From assembly GCA_027488785.1 (NCBI GenBank), contig JAIYAY010000025.1, positions 62,001 through 126,000 on the forward strand: a DNA stretch of 64,000 nt, read 5' to 3'. Shown here one piece after another: positions 1 to 9,114 of the stretch. The notes under the pieces were generated by a model. The model saw nothing but the letters and a program-made list of their open reading frames with translations. It searched no databases and was not told the DNA's origin. Numbering within the stretch: the first letter of the stretch is position 1; the number at the start of each line of letters is the position of its first letter. The stretch is from Sphingomonadales bacterium. Its GTDB lineage: Bacteria > Pseudomonadota > Alphaproteobacteria > Sphingomonadales > Sphingomonadaceae. Position numbers and translations under genes: made by a program.

Positions 1-1296
1 GCTGCGGACGACGAAGCTGTTGGTGCCATTAGGGGCAACGGCGATGACATCGCCTGCCTTCATCGCGGCCGGGCTACCGTCAAGGCGCGCGATCGAACCA
101 TCTGCAAATCCAACACGCCCCTTGCCCAGCGCAACACCAGCACGCCAATTTGCATAATCAATGCCGATATTGGTCGACGCAAAACGCGATGGCCATTTGT
201 CATCGGTTACGTCAATTGTACCCAAATTTGCTTTCCAAGCCTTGCCGGCATTGTAGCGCAGCAAGCCTTCACGCAATGCTTTGGTCGCCGCAATTTGATG
301 TTCGGGATGCATGGACGACCGGACCCAAAGCCCACCCGAATATACGCTATAGGGGCCCGCTTCGTCGGTTTCGCCAAATTTTTCGATAAGCTGACGACGC
401 ACTTCTTCTGCAAAATAACCGCCGACATTTTTATAAGCTGTGCCACGTTGCGTCACAAGACCAAGCGGTTGGGCACGCGCAGTCGCAAGCTGCGCATCGG
501 TAATCCATCCATTCGCCTGCATTTCGCCCAGCACCCAATTACGTCGGGCCATGGCGAGCTTCGCATTTTTGGCGCGCCCATAACGTTCCGGGGCCTTTGG
601 CAGGATAGCCAAAAAGGCCATTTCATGCAGCAAGAGCTTATCAACGCTTTTCCCGAAATAGGCCTGTGCCGCGGCCTCAACCCCAAAAGACTGCCGCCCA
701 AGTGCGATTTCATTGAGGTAGAGCGACAATATCTGCTGCTTAGTCAGCGCGCTTTCGATACGCTTGGCTAAGATCGCCTCCTTGACCTTGCGGGTGTAAC
801 TATATTCGTTGGTCAAAAGCAGGTTTTTCGCAACCTGCTGCGTGATGGTCGATGCGCCACGCGACCGTTTGTCGCTAAAAATATTGTCGAAAATGGCTGA
901 TACGATTCCAGGATAGTCAATCCCGCCATGGGTGAAAAACGTTTTGTCTTCGGCTGCGAGATAAGCGTGCACCAGCGTTTTGGGGAAATCGGCATATTCC
1001 AATTGAACGCGACGTTCCCGGGCGTAACTATGAAAGGGCTGCCCGTTAATATCGCGCACCACCGTTGGCAGCGGCGATTCATATTCGATGAGCGCCTCCG
1101 CATCGGGAAGATTGCGGGCGAACAACGCCCAAAAAATCAGCAGCAGAACGAACAGCGCACCCGCAGCGTAAGTAGCCAAACGAAAACGCTTGCTTTGCCA
1201 CCATCCCCGCCAGCGAGTCACAAAATCTTCGGCGTCGCGTTTCAACCGATAACGGATCGTTGTCGGTTCTTTGGCAGGTGGGGTCTGGATATCCAT
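1..1296 (-). CDS. mrcA: Penicillin-binding protein 1A, N-terminal 432 codons (partial, runs off window)
   Basis: Bifunctional peptidoglycan synthase: glycosyltransferase plus transpeptidase at the inner membrane. The window edge cuts the gene, so only the N-terminal part is present. Visible in order: a cytoplasmic N-terminus, one membrane segment (about residues 39-60), then the GT51 glycosyltransferase domain with EDKTFFTHGG (catalytic Glu116), GASTITQQ (148-155) and a second conserved Glu in LYLNEIALG (196). The region from about 270 to the edge is the linker/OB-like insertion typical of PBP1A; the transpeptidase SxxK motif would lie outside. ATG at 1296 (MDIQTPP) gives the usual N-terminus. 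The frame has no stop to base 1. It is divergent from rne across a 614-base gap. Confidence 0.93.
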   Translation of the reverse strand, partial: MDIQTPPAKEPTTIRYRLKRDAEDFVTRWRGWWQSKRFRLATYAAGALFVLLLIFWALFARNLPDAEALIEYESPLPTVVRDINGQPFHSYARERRVQLEYADFPKTLVHAYLAAEDKTFFTHGGIDYPGIVSAIFDNIFSDKRSRGASTITQQVAKNLLLTNEYSYTRKVKEAILAKRIESALTKQQILSLYLNEIALGRQSFGVEAAAQAYFGKSVDKLLLHEMAFLAILPKAPERYGRAKNAKLAMARRNWVLGEMQANGWITDAQLATARAQPLGLVTQRGTAYKNVGGYFAEEVRRQLIEKFGETDEAGPYSVYSGGLWVRSSMHPEHQIAATKALREGLLRYNAGKAWKANLGTIDVTDDKWPSRFASTNIGIDYANWRAGVALGKGRVGFADGSIARLDGSPAAMKAGDVIAVAPNGTNSFVVRS

Positions 1297-1910
1297 TGCG
1301 GCCCCTATCTAGCCGATTTGCTGGGCAGGTCCAGAATGTAAATAAGTAAAGGGCCGCGAATTTGGCCATATGCCCTCTCAAAGCGACACAATTCGCCTTA
1401 CGAAAGAGACGTGAAAGGCACTGGACATCGCCCGCGCGACCTTGCCCTGTCCTGCGGGCGACGACAGAAGCGGCATATCATTGTTTCCAAAAAACCTGGC
1501 TCAGCCAATCAGCATTATAAAAACAGGGTCCACGAGTCGTAATTGCAGGTTAAAGCGCGGGATTCTCTTGCCGACAACCTGCGGGAGTGCTAGCGAATAA
1601 CTACAGGGAATTCTGACGAATGCCCCGATAGTCCGCCGTTCGGTGTTTACGCTCGGCAATTTAACAGGTTGACGCTACATGAGGCATGATATTTCCACCA
1701 ACGCCGCCCGGTCAGGGCATGGCGCATGGTTTGGAAATCAAGCGCGCGCGATACACGCCCGCCATGCACAAGCAGCAGACGCATTTTTAACATTTCCACC
1801 ACATCACTTTGCCGACTGGATCGCTGTGCGTCCGGTCTGGCAACGTATCAACAATGAAGCGATCGGCCTTCGGCTAACAATCGGCTGCCGTGCTCGCTGG
1901 AGTAAATTAC
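1297..1910. other. Intergenic region between mrcA and rne (divergent)
   Basis: A 614-base gap that should carry the promoters of both divergent genes and the rne leader. I see no convincing gene: the one frame of about 100 codons (1679-1987) overlaps the rne start and has no recognisable protein. A weak sigma70-like pair is TTGACG at 1669-1674 with TATTTC at 1690-1695 (15-base spacer), pointing toward rne. A long leader would fit RNase E autoregulation as known in enterobacteria, but no known rne leader element is recognisable here. Confidence 0.4.
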
Positions 1911-4532
1911 ATGACAACGCGTATGCTTATCGACGCGCGTCACCGGGAAGAGACCCGGGTCGCAGTCGTAACAGGAAACCGGATTGAGGAATTCGATTTT
2001 GAATCGGCCGAGCACAAGCAGCTCAAAGGCAATATCTACCTCGCAAAGGTAACCAGGGTCGAACCATCGCTTCAGGCTGCTTTCGTCGACTATGGCGGCA
2101 ATCGGCATGGATTTTTGGCGTTTGCCGAAATTCACCCTGATTATTACCAAATCCCTCGGGAAGACCGCGAGCGGCTGTTGGCTGAAGAAGCTGAAGCCGC
2201 GGCTGAAGAAGCGGCACTGCGTGAGCAAGAAGAAGAGGAAAGCGACGAGCCTTCCGATATCATGCAGGGTTCAGCGGAACGTGACGACGACGTAACAGAC
2301 CTCATTGAGGTCGATAGCGATGACAGCATCGACACCATAGACATGACAGAGGGTGAAGAACCCGATCTGAGCGGCAATGGTGACGACACCGACGAAAACG
2401 AACGTAGCGACCATCAAGGCGATAACGGTCGCAACAACCGTCGCCGTCGCGGACGTGGCGGACGAAATGGCGAAGGCCGCGTAACAAAAGCGAGTGACGA
2501 AGTGCGCGCAAAGCGCATGAACTTGCGCCGCCGTTACAAGATCCAGGACGTCATTCATCGTCGTCAAGTTTTGCTTGTTCAAGTCGTTAAAGAAGAACGC
2601 GGAAACAAGGGTGCTGCGCTCACGACGTATCTGAGCCTTGCAGGACGTTATTGCGTCTTGATGCCAAACACGTCGCATGGCGGTGGCATCAGCCGTAAAA
2701 TCCACAGCGCCGCCGACCGTAAACGTTTAAAGACCATTATTTCCGATCTTACATTGCCCGCCAGTATGGGCTGCATCATCCGGACTGCCGGACTTGCCCG
2801 GACGAAGCCTGAGATTAAGCGTGATTTTGATTATCTAGCGCGCCTGTGGGACGAAATTCGTGAGCGCACCCTGCGCGGTGCTGCGCCCATGTTGATCCAC
2901 ACTGACAGCGACCTCATCAAACGCGCCATTCGGGATATCTACAATAAAGATATTGATGAGGTGTTCGTTGAAGGGCCCGACGGGTATAAGGCAGCCAAGG
3001 ACTTTATGAAGCTGCTGATGCCTAGCCACGCCAAGCGTGTGCAGCATTATGCCGATCCAGTCCCCTTGTTCCAACGCTATCATGTCGAAGATCAGTTGAA
3101 CGCAATGTATCAGCCGGTCGTCCAATTGAAGTCGGGTGGCTATATTGTCATCAATCCGACCGAAGCATTGGTCTCGATCGACATCAACTCAGGCCGTTCG
3201 ACCAAAGAACATGGCATTGAACAAACCGCGCTTTCTACCAATTTGGAAGCCGCGCGGGAGATTGCCCGTCAGTTGCGTTTGCGCGATATGGCCGGCCTTG
3301 TCGTCATTGACTTCATCGATATGGAGCATCATTCGAACGCCCGCAAAGTCGAGCGCGCGATGAAAGAAGCTCTGAAGCATGATCGCGCGCGCATTCAAGT
3401 TGGTCGTATTTCCAGCTTTGGCCTGATGGAAATGAGCCGTCAGCGTCTGCGCACCGGCGTGCTGGAGGCATCGACCCGCGAATGTCCGCATTGTGAAGGC
3501 ACTGGCCTAGTCCGCACCGCGTCGTCCGCGGCATTGTCCGCGTTGCGTCTTATTGAGGACGAAGCTGCAAAGGGTCAAGGCAACCAGATCGTGTTGCAAG
3601 CAAGCCAAGAGGCGACCATCTATTGCCTCAACAACAAGCGTGCCGAATTGGCAGCGATTGAAGATCGCTACCATGTCCGTGTTCTGATTGTTCCCAATGG
3701 CGAAACCGAAGGCGCAAAACTTGCAGTCTCCAGCTCTGGCCCACGTCCAGAGCGTCCGGTCGAACTGCCACCGATCATCGATCTCGACGATGACATTGAT
3801 GATGTTGTCGACGAGTTCGACGATGAAGCCGAAGATGTCGAAGAAACTGTGCGCGAGCCACGTCGTGCCAGAGAAGATCGTCCCCGCGAAGAAGGTGAAG
3901 GCGGCGAAGGTCGCAAACGCAAGCGTCGCCGTGGTCGCCGCGGTGGCAAAGGTCGCGACCGTGATGGTCGTCCTGAAGGCGAGGATGCGGTTGCTGGTGA
4001 AAATAAGGCTTCTGCGGAACGTTCCGAAGGCGACGATTTAGGTCAAACAGCTGAAGCCGATGCGGAAACCAAACCAAAAGCACGTCGTGGACGTCGCGGC
4101 GGCAGAGGTCGTGACCGTCGGGAAACGGGCGTTGATGGCATTGCTGAAGCTTCAGAACCTACAGAATCCGAAACCCCTGCAGTCACGGAGGTAGCGCAAG
4201 AAGTCGAAGCGAAGCCAAAGCGTCGCAGCCGCGCCAAGCCAAAGGCTGACGCGGTTGATGTTGAAGAAACCGCCGCGCCTGTAGCAGCTGACGAAGCCCC
4301 TGCCGCAAAGGTAAAGGCTCCAGCCAAGTCACGTGCCAAGGCAAAGGCAACACCGCCTGTTACGGAAACCGCAGCTGAAGAAGCTGCGGAGACACCAAAG
4401 ACCAAGGCCAAGGCCCCACGCAAGAAAGCTGCCGCAAAAGATGCCGCGAAAGATGTAACATCCACAGAAGTGGACGGCGGCCCCGATGACGGCACACCAC
4501 GCACTGGTTGGTGGCAACGCACCTTCGGCTAA
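1911..4532 (+). CDS. rne: Ribonuclease E
   Basis: Endoribonuclease for mRNA decay and rRNA/tRNA processing, core of the RNA degradosome. From the ATG at 1911 (GGAG 8 bases upstream) the protein is 873 residues. The S1 RNA-binding domain (about 36-240) is split by an acidic then Arg/Gly-rich insertion (about 83-205), a known alphaproteobacterial trait. The catalytic metal-binding aspartates are in SIDINSG (Asp424) and DFIDM (Asp467). The zinc-link motif CPHCEGTG (Cys525, Cys528) holds the dimer. The last third is low-complexity Arg/Ala/Glu/Lys sequence, expected to be a disordered scaffold for RNA and partner proteins, ending in GWWQRTFG. An upstream in-frame start adding seven residues exists but lacks the ribosome site. 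Followed by a strong terminator. Confidence 0.97.
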   Translation: MTTRMLIDARHREETRVAVVTGNRIEEFDFESAEHKQLKGNIYLAKVTRVEPSLQAAFVDYGGNRHGFLAFAEIHPDYYQIPREDRERLLAEEAEAAAEEAALREQEEEESDEPSDIMQGSAERDDDVTDLIEVDSDDSIDTIDMTEGEEPDLSGNGDDTDENERSDHQGDNGRNNRRRRGRGGRNGEGRVTKASDEVRAKRMNLRRRYKIQDVIHRRQVLLVQVVKEERGNKGAALTTYLSLAGRYCVLMPNTSHGGGISRKIHSAADRKRLKTIISDLTLPASMGCIIRTAGLARTKPEIKRDFDYLARLWDEIRERTLRGAAPMLIHTDSDLIKRAIRDIYNKDIDEVFVEGPDGYKAAKDFMKLLMPSHAKRVQHYADPVPLFQRYHVEDQLNAMYQPVVQLKSGGYIVINPTEALVSIDINSGRSTKEHGIEQTALSTNLEAAREIARQLRLRDMAGLVVIDFIDMEHHSNARKVERAMKEALKHDRARIQVGRISSFGLMEMSRQRLRTGVLEASTRECPHCEGTGLVRTASSAALSALRLIEDEAAKGQGNQIVLQASQEATIYCLNNKRAELAAIEDRYHVRVLIVPNGETEGAKLAVSSSGPRPERPVELPPIIDLDDDIDDVVDEFDDEAEDVEETVREPRRAREDRPREEGEGGEGRKRKRRRGRRGGKGRDRDGRPEGEDAVAGENKASAERSEGDDLGQTAEADAETKPKARRGRRGGRGRDRRETGVDGIAEASEPTESETPAVTEVAQEVEAKPKRRSRAKPKADAVDVEETAAPVAADEAPAAKVKAPAKSRAKAKATPPVTETAAEEAAETPKTKAKAPRKKAAAKDAAKDVTSTEVDGGPDDGTPRTGWWQRTFG

Positions 4533-4555
4533 GCGTAAAGCTGGTCAAAACAACG

Positions 4556-4593
4556 AAACCCCGCTGGTCACTGACCGGCGGGGTTTTGTTTTG
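4556..4593 (+). terminator. Rho-independent terminator of rne
   Basis: AAACCCCGCTGGTCA (4556-4570) pairs with TGACCGGCGGGGTTT (4572-4586) through up to 15 pairs with one G-U, followed by a T-rich run to 4593. It starts 24 bases after the rne stop. Confidence 0.9.
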
Positions 4594-4641
4594 TCAAATT
4601 TCTTCATTGCGCGTTCATGCTGTTCGGGCCATTCACCTGAC

Positions 4642-6009
4642 ATGGAAATTTTCACATTTCGTCTGGTCCGATCAGCGTTCACCCTGTTTCTTGCGGTTTT
4701 GATCTCTGTGCAGCCAGCCATGGCGCAGTCTATTTTGCGCGATGCGGAGACCGAAGCCTTTTTCAAAGAGATTTCCGCGCCGTTGATTGAGGCGGCAGGA
4801 CTAGATCCCAAAAATGTCGACATAATCCTGATCAACGACAAGTCTATCAATGCCTTTGTCGCTGGCGGCCAAGCAGTTTACATTCACAGCGGTTTGATCG
4901 ATGCCGCAACTACCGCAAATGAGGTCCAAGGTGTAATCGCGCACGAACTTGGCCATATAGTCGGCGGCCACGTTGTGCGTTTCGATGAGGGCGTTTCTGC
5001 CGCCAGTGGTATCAGCATCGCTAGCCTCATTCTCGCAGCTGCGGCCATCGCGGCGGGTGCAGGCGAGGCCGGTATGGGCATATTGTCGGCAGGGCAACAA
5101 GCCGCAATGGGTAAATTCTTAGCCTATAGCCGTGGACAAGAAGGCACAGCCGATGCATCAGGTGCGCAATATCTATCTAAGGCCGGGATAACAGGCCGTG
5201 GCTCCATCAATTTTTTCAAAAAGCTTCAAAATTTTGAATTCCGCCTCGGTATCCCGCAAGAGGATAGCTATGGGCGAACCCACCCTTTATCGGGTGAACG
5301 TATATCGGTGCTGGAGGATACCTATTCAGCAGATCCTGCCTGGAACGCGCCGTTAAACCCCAAATGGGAGAGCGATTTCAAACGCGTTAAGGCAAAGCTG
5401 ACCGGCTACCTCGCCGACCCCAGTGCTACAATGCGCGATTACCCTGAATCGGATAAATCGGTGCCTGCGCGCTATGCGCGCGCTTATGCTTGGCACAAGT
5501 CAGCTTATCCGCAAAAGGCGCTGGATGAGTCATCCGCCCTTGTCTCTTCCGCGCCCGAGGATCCGTATTTCCTTGAACTGCATGGGCAGATTTTGTTGGA
5601 ATCCGGGCGCCCTGCAGATGCGATTGCACCATTGCGCAAAGCGGTGAACCTGACCGGCAACCAACCCTTAATCGCCGCAATATTCGGACATGCGTTGATC
5701 GCTACGGAAGACAAAACGCAGCTGGATGAAGCAGCGCAGGTGTTGAAAGCCGCAGTCACCAAAGACAACCAAAATCCGTTTGCATGGTATCAGCTTGGCG
5801 TCGTCTATGCTCAAAAAGGCGATACGGCCCGCGCCGCACTTGCCAGCGCCGAACGCTATATGATGGTAGGCGCGCCACAATTTGCATTTTCCAATGCGCA
5901 AATCGCAATGGCTGGCTTGCCGGAATTCTCGCCTGATTGGATCCGGGCACAAGATATCCATATGGTGGCCGAGGCCCAGCTTACTCAGTTGAAGAAGCGC
6001 CGCCGCTAA
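4642..6009 (+). CDS. Periplasmic M48 metalloprotease with TPR domain (BepA/YfgC-like)
   Basis: 455-residue secreted zinc protease of the BepA family, which in E. coli acts as chaperone and protease in outer-membrane protein (LptD, BamA) quality control. The start at 4642 gives a clean signal peptide (MEIFTFRLV..., hydrophobic core, cleavage after AMA at about 28). The metalloprotease motif is HELGH at 101-105, followed by a Gly/Ala-rich hydrophobic stretch (about 115-150) and the downstream E-x-x-A-D region (QEGTADASGAQYLSKAG) supplying the third zinc ligand. The C-terminal half (about 250-440) has TPR-like repeats. A longer frame reaches back into the rne terminator and is rejected. The next gene is a DsbA-like protein 40 bases on, probably co-transcribed. 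Confidence 0.9.
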   Translation: MEIFTFRLVRSAFTLFLAVLISVQPAMAQSILRDAETEAFFKEISAPLIEAAGLDPKNVDIILINDKSINAFVAGGQAVYIHSGLIDAATTANEVQGVIAHELGHIVGGHVVRFDEGVSAASGISIASLILAAAAIAAGAGEAGMGILSAGQQAAMGKFLAYSRGQEGTADASGAQYLSKAGITGRGSINFFKKLQNFEFRLGIPQEDSYGRTHPLSGERISVLEDTYSADPAWNAPLNPKWESDFKRVKAKLTGYLADPSATMRDYPESDKSVPARYARAYAWHKSAYPQKALDESSALVSSAPEDPYFLELHGQILLESGRPADAIAPLRKAVNLTGNQPLIAAIFGHALIATEDKTQLDEAAQVLKAAVTKDNQNPFAWYQLGVVYAQKGDTARAALASAERYMMVGAPQFAFSNAQIAMAGLPEFSPDWIRAQDIHMVAEAQLTQLKKRRR

Positions 6010-6049
6010 AAAGCTGGCAGAATATGTGCGGCCCGGCTAATCAGCGTCC

Positions 6050-6874
6050 ATGAACGAACAAGCGTCAACCCGCCGGATTATCATCGCAACTGTTGGAGCG
6101 GGATTAGCTATCTTGTTGGCTTTGGCGGTCTATATTTTCTGGCCAAGCGCCGTCACGGTTCGCCCAATGAATGCGGCAAATTCCGCCGAAGATGCCATAA
6201 AGTCTGCCGACGATGCTGTTGCTGCTGCAGGCATGTCACCCGCGCAACGCAAGGCAATGGAAGCGTTGGTGCGAGCCTATATCCTCGAAAATCCGGAAAT
6301 CATCACTGACGCTGTCGCCATTTTGCAGCAACGTGATGTCGCAAAGCGTTTGGCTGCGGCGGGCGATCAAATCGCCAAGCCTTTCCCGGGAGCGGAGGCC
6401 GGAAACCCAAAGGGCGATGTGACGATTGTCGAATTTACCGACTATAATTGCGGATTTTGCCGGGCAAGCGTGCCCGATATCCAACGTTTATTAAAAAGCG
6501 ATAGCAATATCCGCTTGGTCTATCGCGAATTACCGATACTCAGCCAATCCAGCCGAGATGCAGCTTTATGGGCGCTTGCGGCCGCGCGCCAAGGCAAGCA
6601 CAAGGCATTTCATGATGCATTGTTTGCTGGTGGCCGTGCTGATGAAGCGAACATAGCCGCCGCAGCGCGCAAGGCAGGGCTTGATATGGCCGCAGCCCGA
6701 ACCTTCGCTGCATCACCGCAAGCAAACCAAGAGATCGAGCGCAACTTGGCGCTTATGCAACAAATCGGCTTCAACGGCACGCCGACATTCATCATCGGTG
6801 ACCAGATATTGGAGGGCGCCTTAGGCTATGACGCGCTGAAAACCGCGGTTGAAAAGGCGCGTGCGAAGGGCTGA
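6050..6874 (+). CDS. DsbA-family thiol:disulfide oxidoreductase/isomerase (ScsC/Com1-like)
   Basis: 274-residue membrane-anchored or secreted thioredoxin-fold protein. N-terminal hydrophobic segment (about 9-31), then an Ala-rich helical region (about 45-110) resembling the N-terminal domain of ScsC/Com1-type proteins, then a DsbA-like domain with the redox motif CGFC (Cys134, Cys137) and the cis-Pro loop GTPTFIIG. The helical N-terminal domain in ScsC-type proteins mediates oligomerisation and favours isomerase over oxidase activity; whether it does here is inferred. It follows the M48 protease gene in the same direction, suggesting joint work on envelope protein folding. Its stop codon is inside the hairpin of its own terminator. 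No clear Shine-Dalgarno at the chosen ATG. Confidence 0.87.
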   Translation: MNEQASTRRIIIATVGAGLAILLALAVYIFWPSAVTVRPMNAANSAEDAIKSADDAVAAAGMSPAQRKAMEALVRAYILENPEIITDAVAILQQRDVAKRLAAAGDQIAKPFPGAEAGNPKGDVTIVEFTDYNCGFCRASVPDIQRLLKSDSNIRLVYRELPILSQSSRDAALWALAAARQGKHKAFHDALFAGGRADEANIAAAARKAGLDMAAARTFAASPQANQEIERNLALMQQIGFNGTPTFIIGDQILEGALGYDALKTAVEKARAKG

Positions 6875-6887
6875 CTAGCCCTTTTTT
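6866..6887 (+). terminator. Compact terminator containing the stop codons of two convergent genes
   Basis: AAGGGCT (6866-6872), loop GACT (6873-6876), AGCCCTT (6877-6883), then a T run to 6887. The TGA of the dsbA-like gene (6872-6874) and the TAG of rlmE (complement of 6875-6877) lie in the loop and its edges. The T run favours termination of rightward transcription. Confidence 0.8.
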
Positions 6888-7561
6888 CCTTGCGCAATCA
6901 CATACCATTCCACCGAACCTTTACGGCTTGCCGGTGGCTTTGCGTGTTTGACCGTATTGAAGTTCGTTTTAAGTATGTTCAACATCGCCGGATCGGTGCC
7001 GCCTGCAAACACCTTGGCGACAAAATCACCACCCGGCACCAGGACCTTGATCGCAAAATCCACCGCCGCCTCAACGAGGCCCATCGTGCGCAAATGGTCA
7101 GTCTGCTTATGCCCGACGGTATTCGCTGCCATGTCAGACAAGATCAGGTCCGGCGCGCTGCCAAGTTCGGTGATCAACCGGTCTGGCGAGCTGTCATGCA
7201 TGAAGTCCATCTCCAGCAATATAACGCCCTCAAGCGGGTCAACTGGTAATAGATCAATGCCGACAATTGTTGCTTTTGGTTGCTTCCGGCGCACCACCTG
7301 CGCCCATCCACCCGGTGCAACGCCTAAATCCACGACCGCCTTTTTACCACGCAAGATGTGGAATTTTTCGTCGAGTTCAAGCAGCTTATAAGCGGCGCGA
7401 CTTCGATAGCCTTCGCCTTGCGCGCGTTTGACATAAGGGTCGTTCAACTGACGCTCAAGCCAACGGGTCGATTGCGCACTGCGCCGTTTTGCCGTCTTGA
7501 CCTTCTGCTTGCCAGCGAGTGTCCGACCCGAATTTTTACCACCAAAAAGATTGTCTGCCAT
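6875..7561 (-). CDS. rlmE: 23S rRNA (uridine-2'-O-)-methyltransferase RlmE
   Basis: 228-residue SAM-dependent methyltransferase (FtsJ/RrmJ family) that methylates U2552 (E. coli numbering) in the A-loop of 23S rRNA. The SAM motif is VVDLGVAPGGWAQ (77-89). The K-D-K-E catalytic tetrad is visible as Lys59, Asp143, Lys183 and Glu218. The N-terminal 30 residues are Lys/Arg-rich. The gene lies 3 bases downstream of the Ppx/GppA gene on the same strand, so the two form an operon, and its stop abuts the stop of the convergent dsbA-like gene. Confidence 0.95.
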   Translation of the reverse strand: MADNLFGGKNSGRTLAGKQKVKTAKRRSAQSTRWLERQLNDPYVKRAQGEGYRSRAAYKLLELDEKFHILRGKKAVVDLGVAPGGWAQVVRRKQPKATIVGIDLLPVDPLEGVILLEMDFMHDSSPDRLITELGSAPDLILSDMAANTVGHKQTDHLRTMGLVEAAVDFAIKVLVPGGDFVAKVFAGGTDPAMLNILKTNFNTVKHAKPPASRKGSVEWYVIAQGKKG

Positions 7562-7564
7562 AGC

Positions 7565-8749
7565 TCAATTCCGCCGATTACGGCGCTTGGCGTCGCTGGC
7601 CATCAGCGCACGCAATATACCTTCGCGAATGCCGCGATCTGCCACGCCCAACCTTTCGCCAGGCCATATATCGAAAATCGATTCCAATATCGCACAACCG
7701 GCTACCACCAAATCGGCCCGTTCATGGCCAATTGTCGGAAACTCTGCGCGTCTTGTTATGTTGCGCTGCGCCAATTCGCGGCTGATATCCCGCATAGCAG
7801 CGGTCGGCAAATGCAAACCATCGACAGCCCGCCGATCATAGCTGTTAAGCTTCAGATAGACGCTGGCGAGTGTCGTGACGGTCCCTGACGTCCCCAATAG
7901 ACGCCGATCGCCACCGTCTTCGGGCAAGCGGGCCGCAAAGTCGGCAAAACTGGCCATGACTTTGTCGCGCATCGCTTGGTAGCTTGCCCTTAATTGTTCC
8001 GGACTGTCGCCCTCTGTACGCTCGCTTTCGGTGAGCGAGACAACGCCCCAGGGCACGCTTACCCAATCAAGAATTTCAGGAATGACGTTGCTTGTCGATA
8101 CAAGAACCAGTTCGGTTGAACCCCCACCAATATCAAAAATCAGCGCTGGCCCTTCACCATCTTCCAACAGTGCGTAGCAACCCATCACGGCCAGCCGCGC
8201 CTCTTCCTTTGGGCTGATGATATCAAGGTGGATACCTGTCTCTCGCTTCACCCGCTCGATAAACTGTGCCCCGTTTACCGCCTGACGGCAGGCCTCGGTC
8301 GCAACAGAACGCGCGAGCACCACGTTGCGTTTTTTTAGCTTCTCGGCGCATACGGTCAGCGCTTCCACCGCGCGGTCCATGGCCTCCTCGCTCATCCGAC
8401 CAGTGGAGGTCATCCCCTCACCCAGACGTACAACGCGCGAAAATGCATCAACCACGGTAAAATCATCGCCACCCGCGCGCGCGATAAGCAATCTGCAATT
8501 GTTGGTACCAAGGTCAAGCGCGGCGTAAGCGGTGCGTTCAAGCCAGTTGCGGCGCAAGGCGGTGTCATGGCCCTGCGCATCGCGCGTAGCAGCCCGTTCG
8601 GACGCTTTTGCGACTTCGGGACGCACTGCGCCTTTGGCCGAAGCCTGCTGCAACGTTGCAGCCTTGGGTGCCGCATTTTTGCGACGGGGCGGCTTTTTAC
8701 GTTTTCGCCCGCGTCCGTTTTGCGGCGATGGCGCGACATTTTCGCCCAT
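7565..8749 (-). CDS. Exopolyphosphatase / guanosine pentaphosphatase family protein (Ppx/GppA)
   Basis: 394-residue actin-like ATPase-fold phosphatase that hydrolyses polyphosphate and/or pppGpp. After a basic, Ala/Lys/Arg-rich N-terminal extension of about 65 residues comes the phosphate-1 motif AALDLGTNNCRLLIA, and further on the phosphate-2 motif IFDIGGGSTELVL. LGTSGTVTTLASV fits the adenosine/phosphate site. It lacks the C-terminal HD domain of long Ppx proteins, so it is the short form. Substrate preference cannot be read from sequence. Operon with rlmE (3-base gap). The N-terminal extension is probably disordered; later starts are possible but no good ribosome site favours one. Confidence 0.9.
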   Translation of the reverse strand: MGENVAPSPQNGRGRKRKKPPRRKNAAPKAATLQQASAKGAVRPEVAKASERAATRDAQGHDTALRRNWLERTAYAALDLGTNNCRLLIARAGGDDFTVVDAFSRVVRLGEGMTSTGRMSEEAMDRAVEALTVCAEKLKKRNVVLARSVATEACRQAVNGAQFIERVKRETGIHLDIISPKEEARLAVMGCYALLEDGEGPALIFDIGGGSTELVLVSTSNVIPEILDWVSVPWGVVSLTESERTEGDSPEQLRASYQAMRDKVMASFADFAARLPEDGGDRRLLGTSGTVTTLASVYLKLNSYDRRAVDGLHLPTAAMRDISRELAQRNITRRAEFPTIGHERADLVVAGCAILESIFDIWPGERLGVADRGIREGILRALMASDAKRRNRRN

Positions 8750-8876
8750 AGCCGATAACTCACTTCTTATTTTCTAGCCGGTCGGATGTGCCGCCGGTAC
8801 CTGACGGCTATGCTACTCGCAGCGTGACAAAGATTCAAGATTTTTGAACAGCCCCGCAGCCGCCCGATTCAGCGGG

Positions 8877-8905
8877 TTGACCGGACATAGTCACGGGCAT
8901 ATACG
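8877..8905 (+). promoter_or_regulatory. Sigma70-type promoter of tRNA-Gln
   Basis: TTGACC at 8877-8882 and TATACG at 8900-8905 with an exact 17-base spacer, 12 bases before the mature tRNA 5' end. The discriminator (CCCAGCCC) is GC-rich, a feature of stringently controlled stable-RNA promoters. The same hexamers and spacing occur upstream of rpoB (47434-47462). Confidence 0.8.
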
Positions 8906-8917
8906 CCCAGCCCTTGA

Positions 8918-8991
8918 TCCCCGGTCGTCTAACGGTAAGACTACGGACTCTGACTCCGTCTATTGAGGTTCGAATCCTTACCGGGGAACCA
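8918..8991 (+). tRNA. tRNA-Gln (anticodon CUG)
   Basis: A 74-base cloverleaf with encoded CCA. Acceptor TCCCCGG (8918-8924) pairs with CCGGGGA (8981-8987), discriminator A, then CCA. The anticodon stem ACGGA/TCCGT encloses loop CTCTGAC, giving anticodon CUG, which reads CAG (Gln). T-loop GGTTCGAATCC is canonical. Confidence 0.97.
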
Positions 8992-9114
8992 AATTAAAGC
9001 GCACCTACTCAACATTCCTGTGTTGAAGCATGCTTCGCCAACCAAACCTATCTGTACAACAGCCATAACCGCAATCATGCATGGCTAGGCACCGCGTAAG
9101 GACACCGCCGCCCG

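Noticed and set aside
1679-1987. A 102-codon frame in the rne leader
   Set aside because: Overlaps the well-supported rne start by 77 bases, has no ribosome site, and its sequence is not protein-like.
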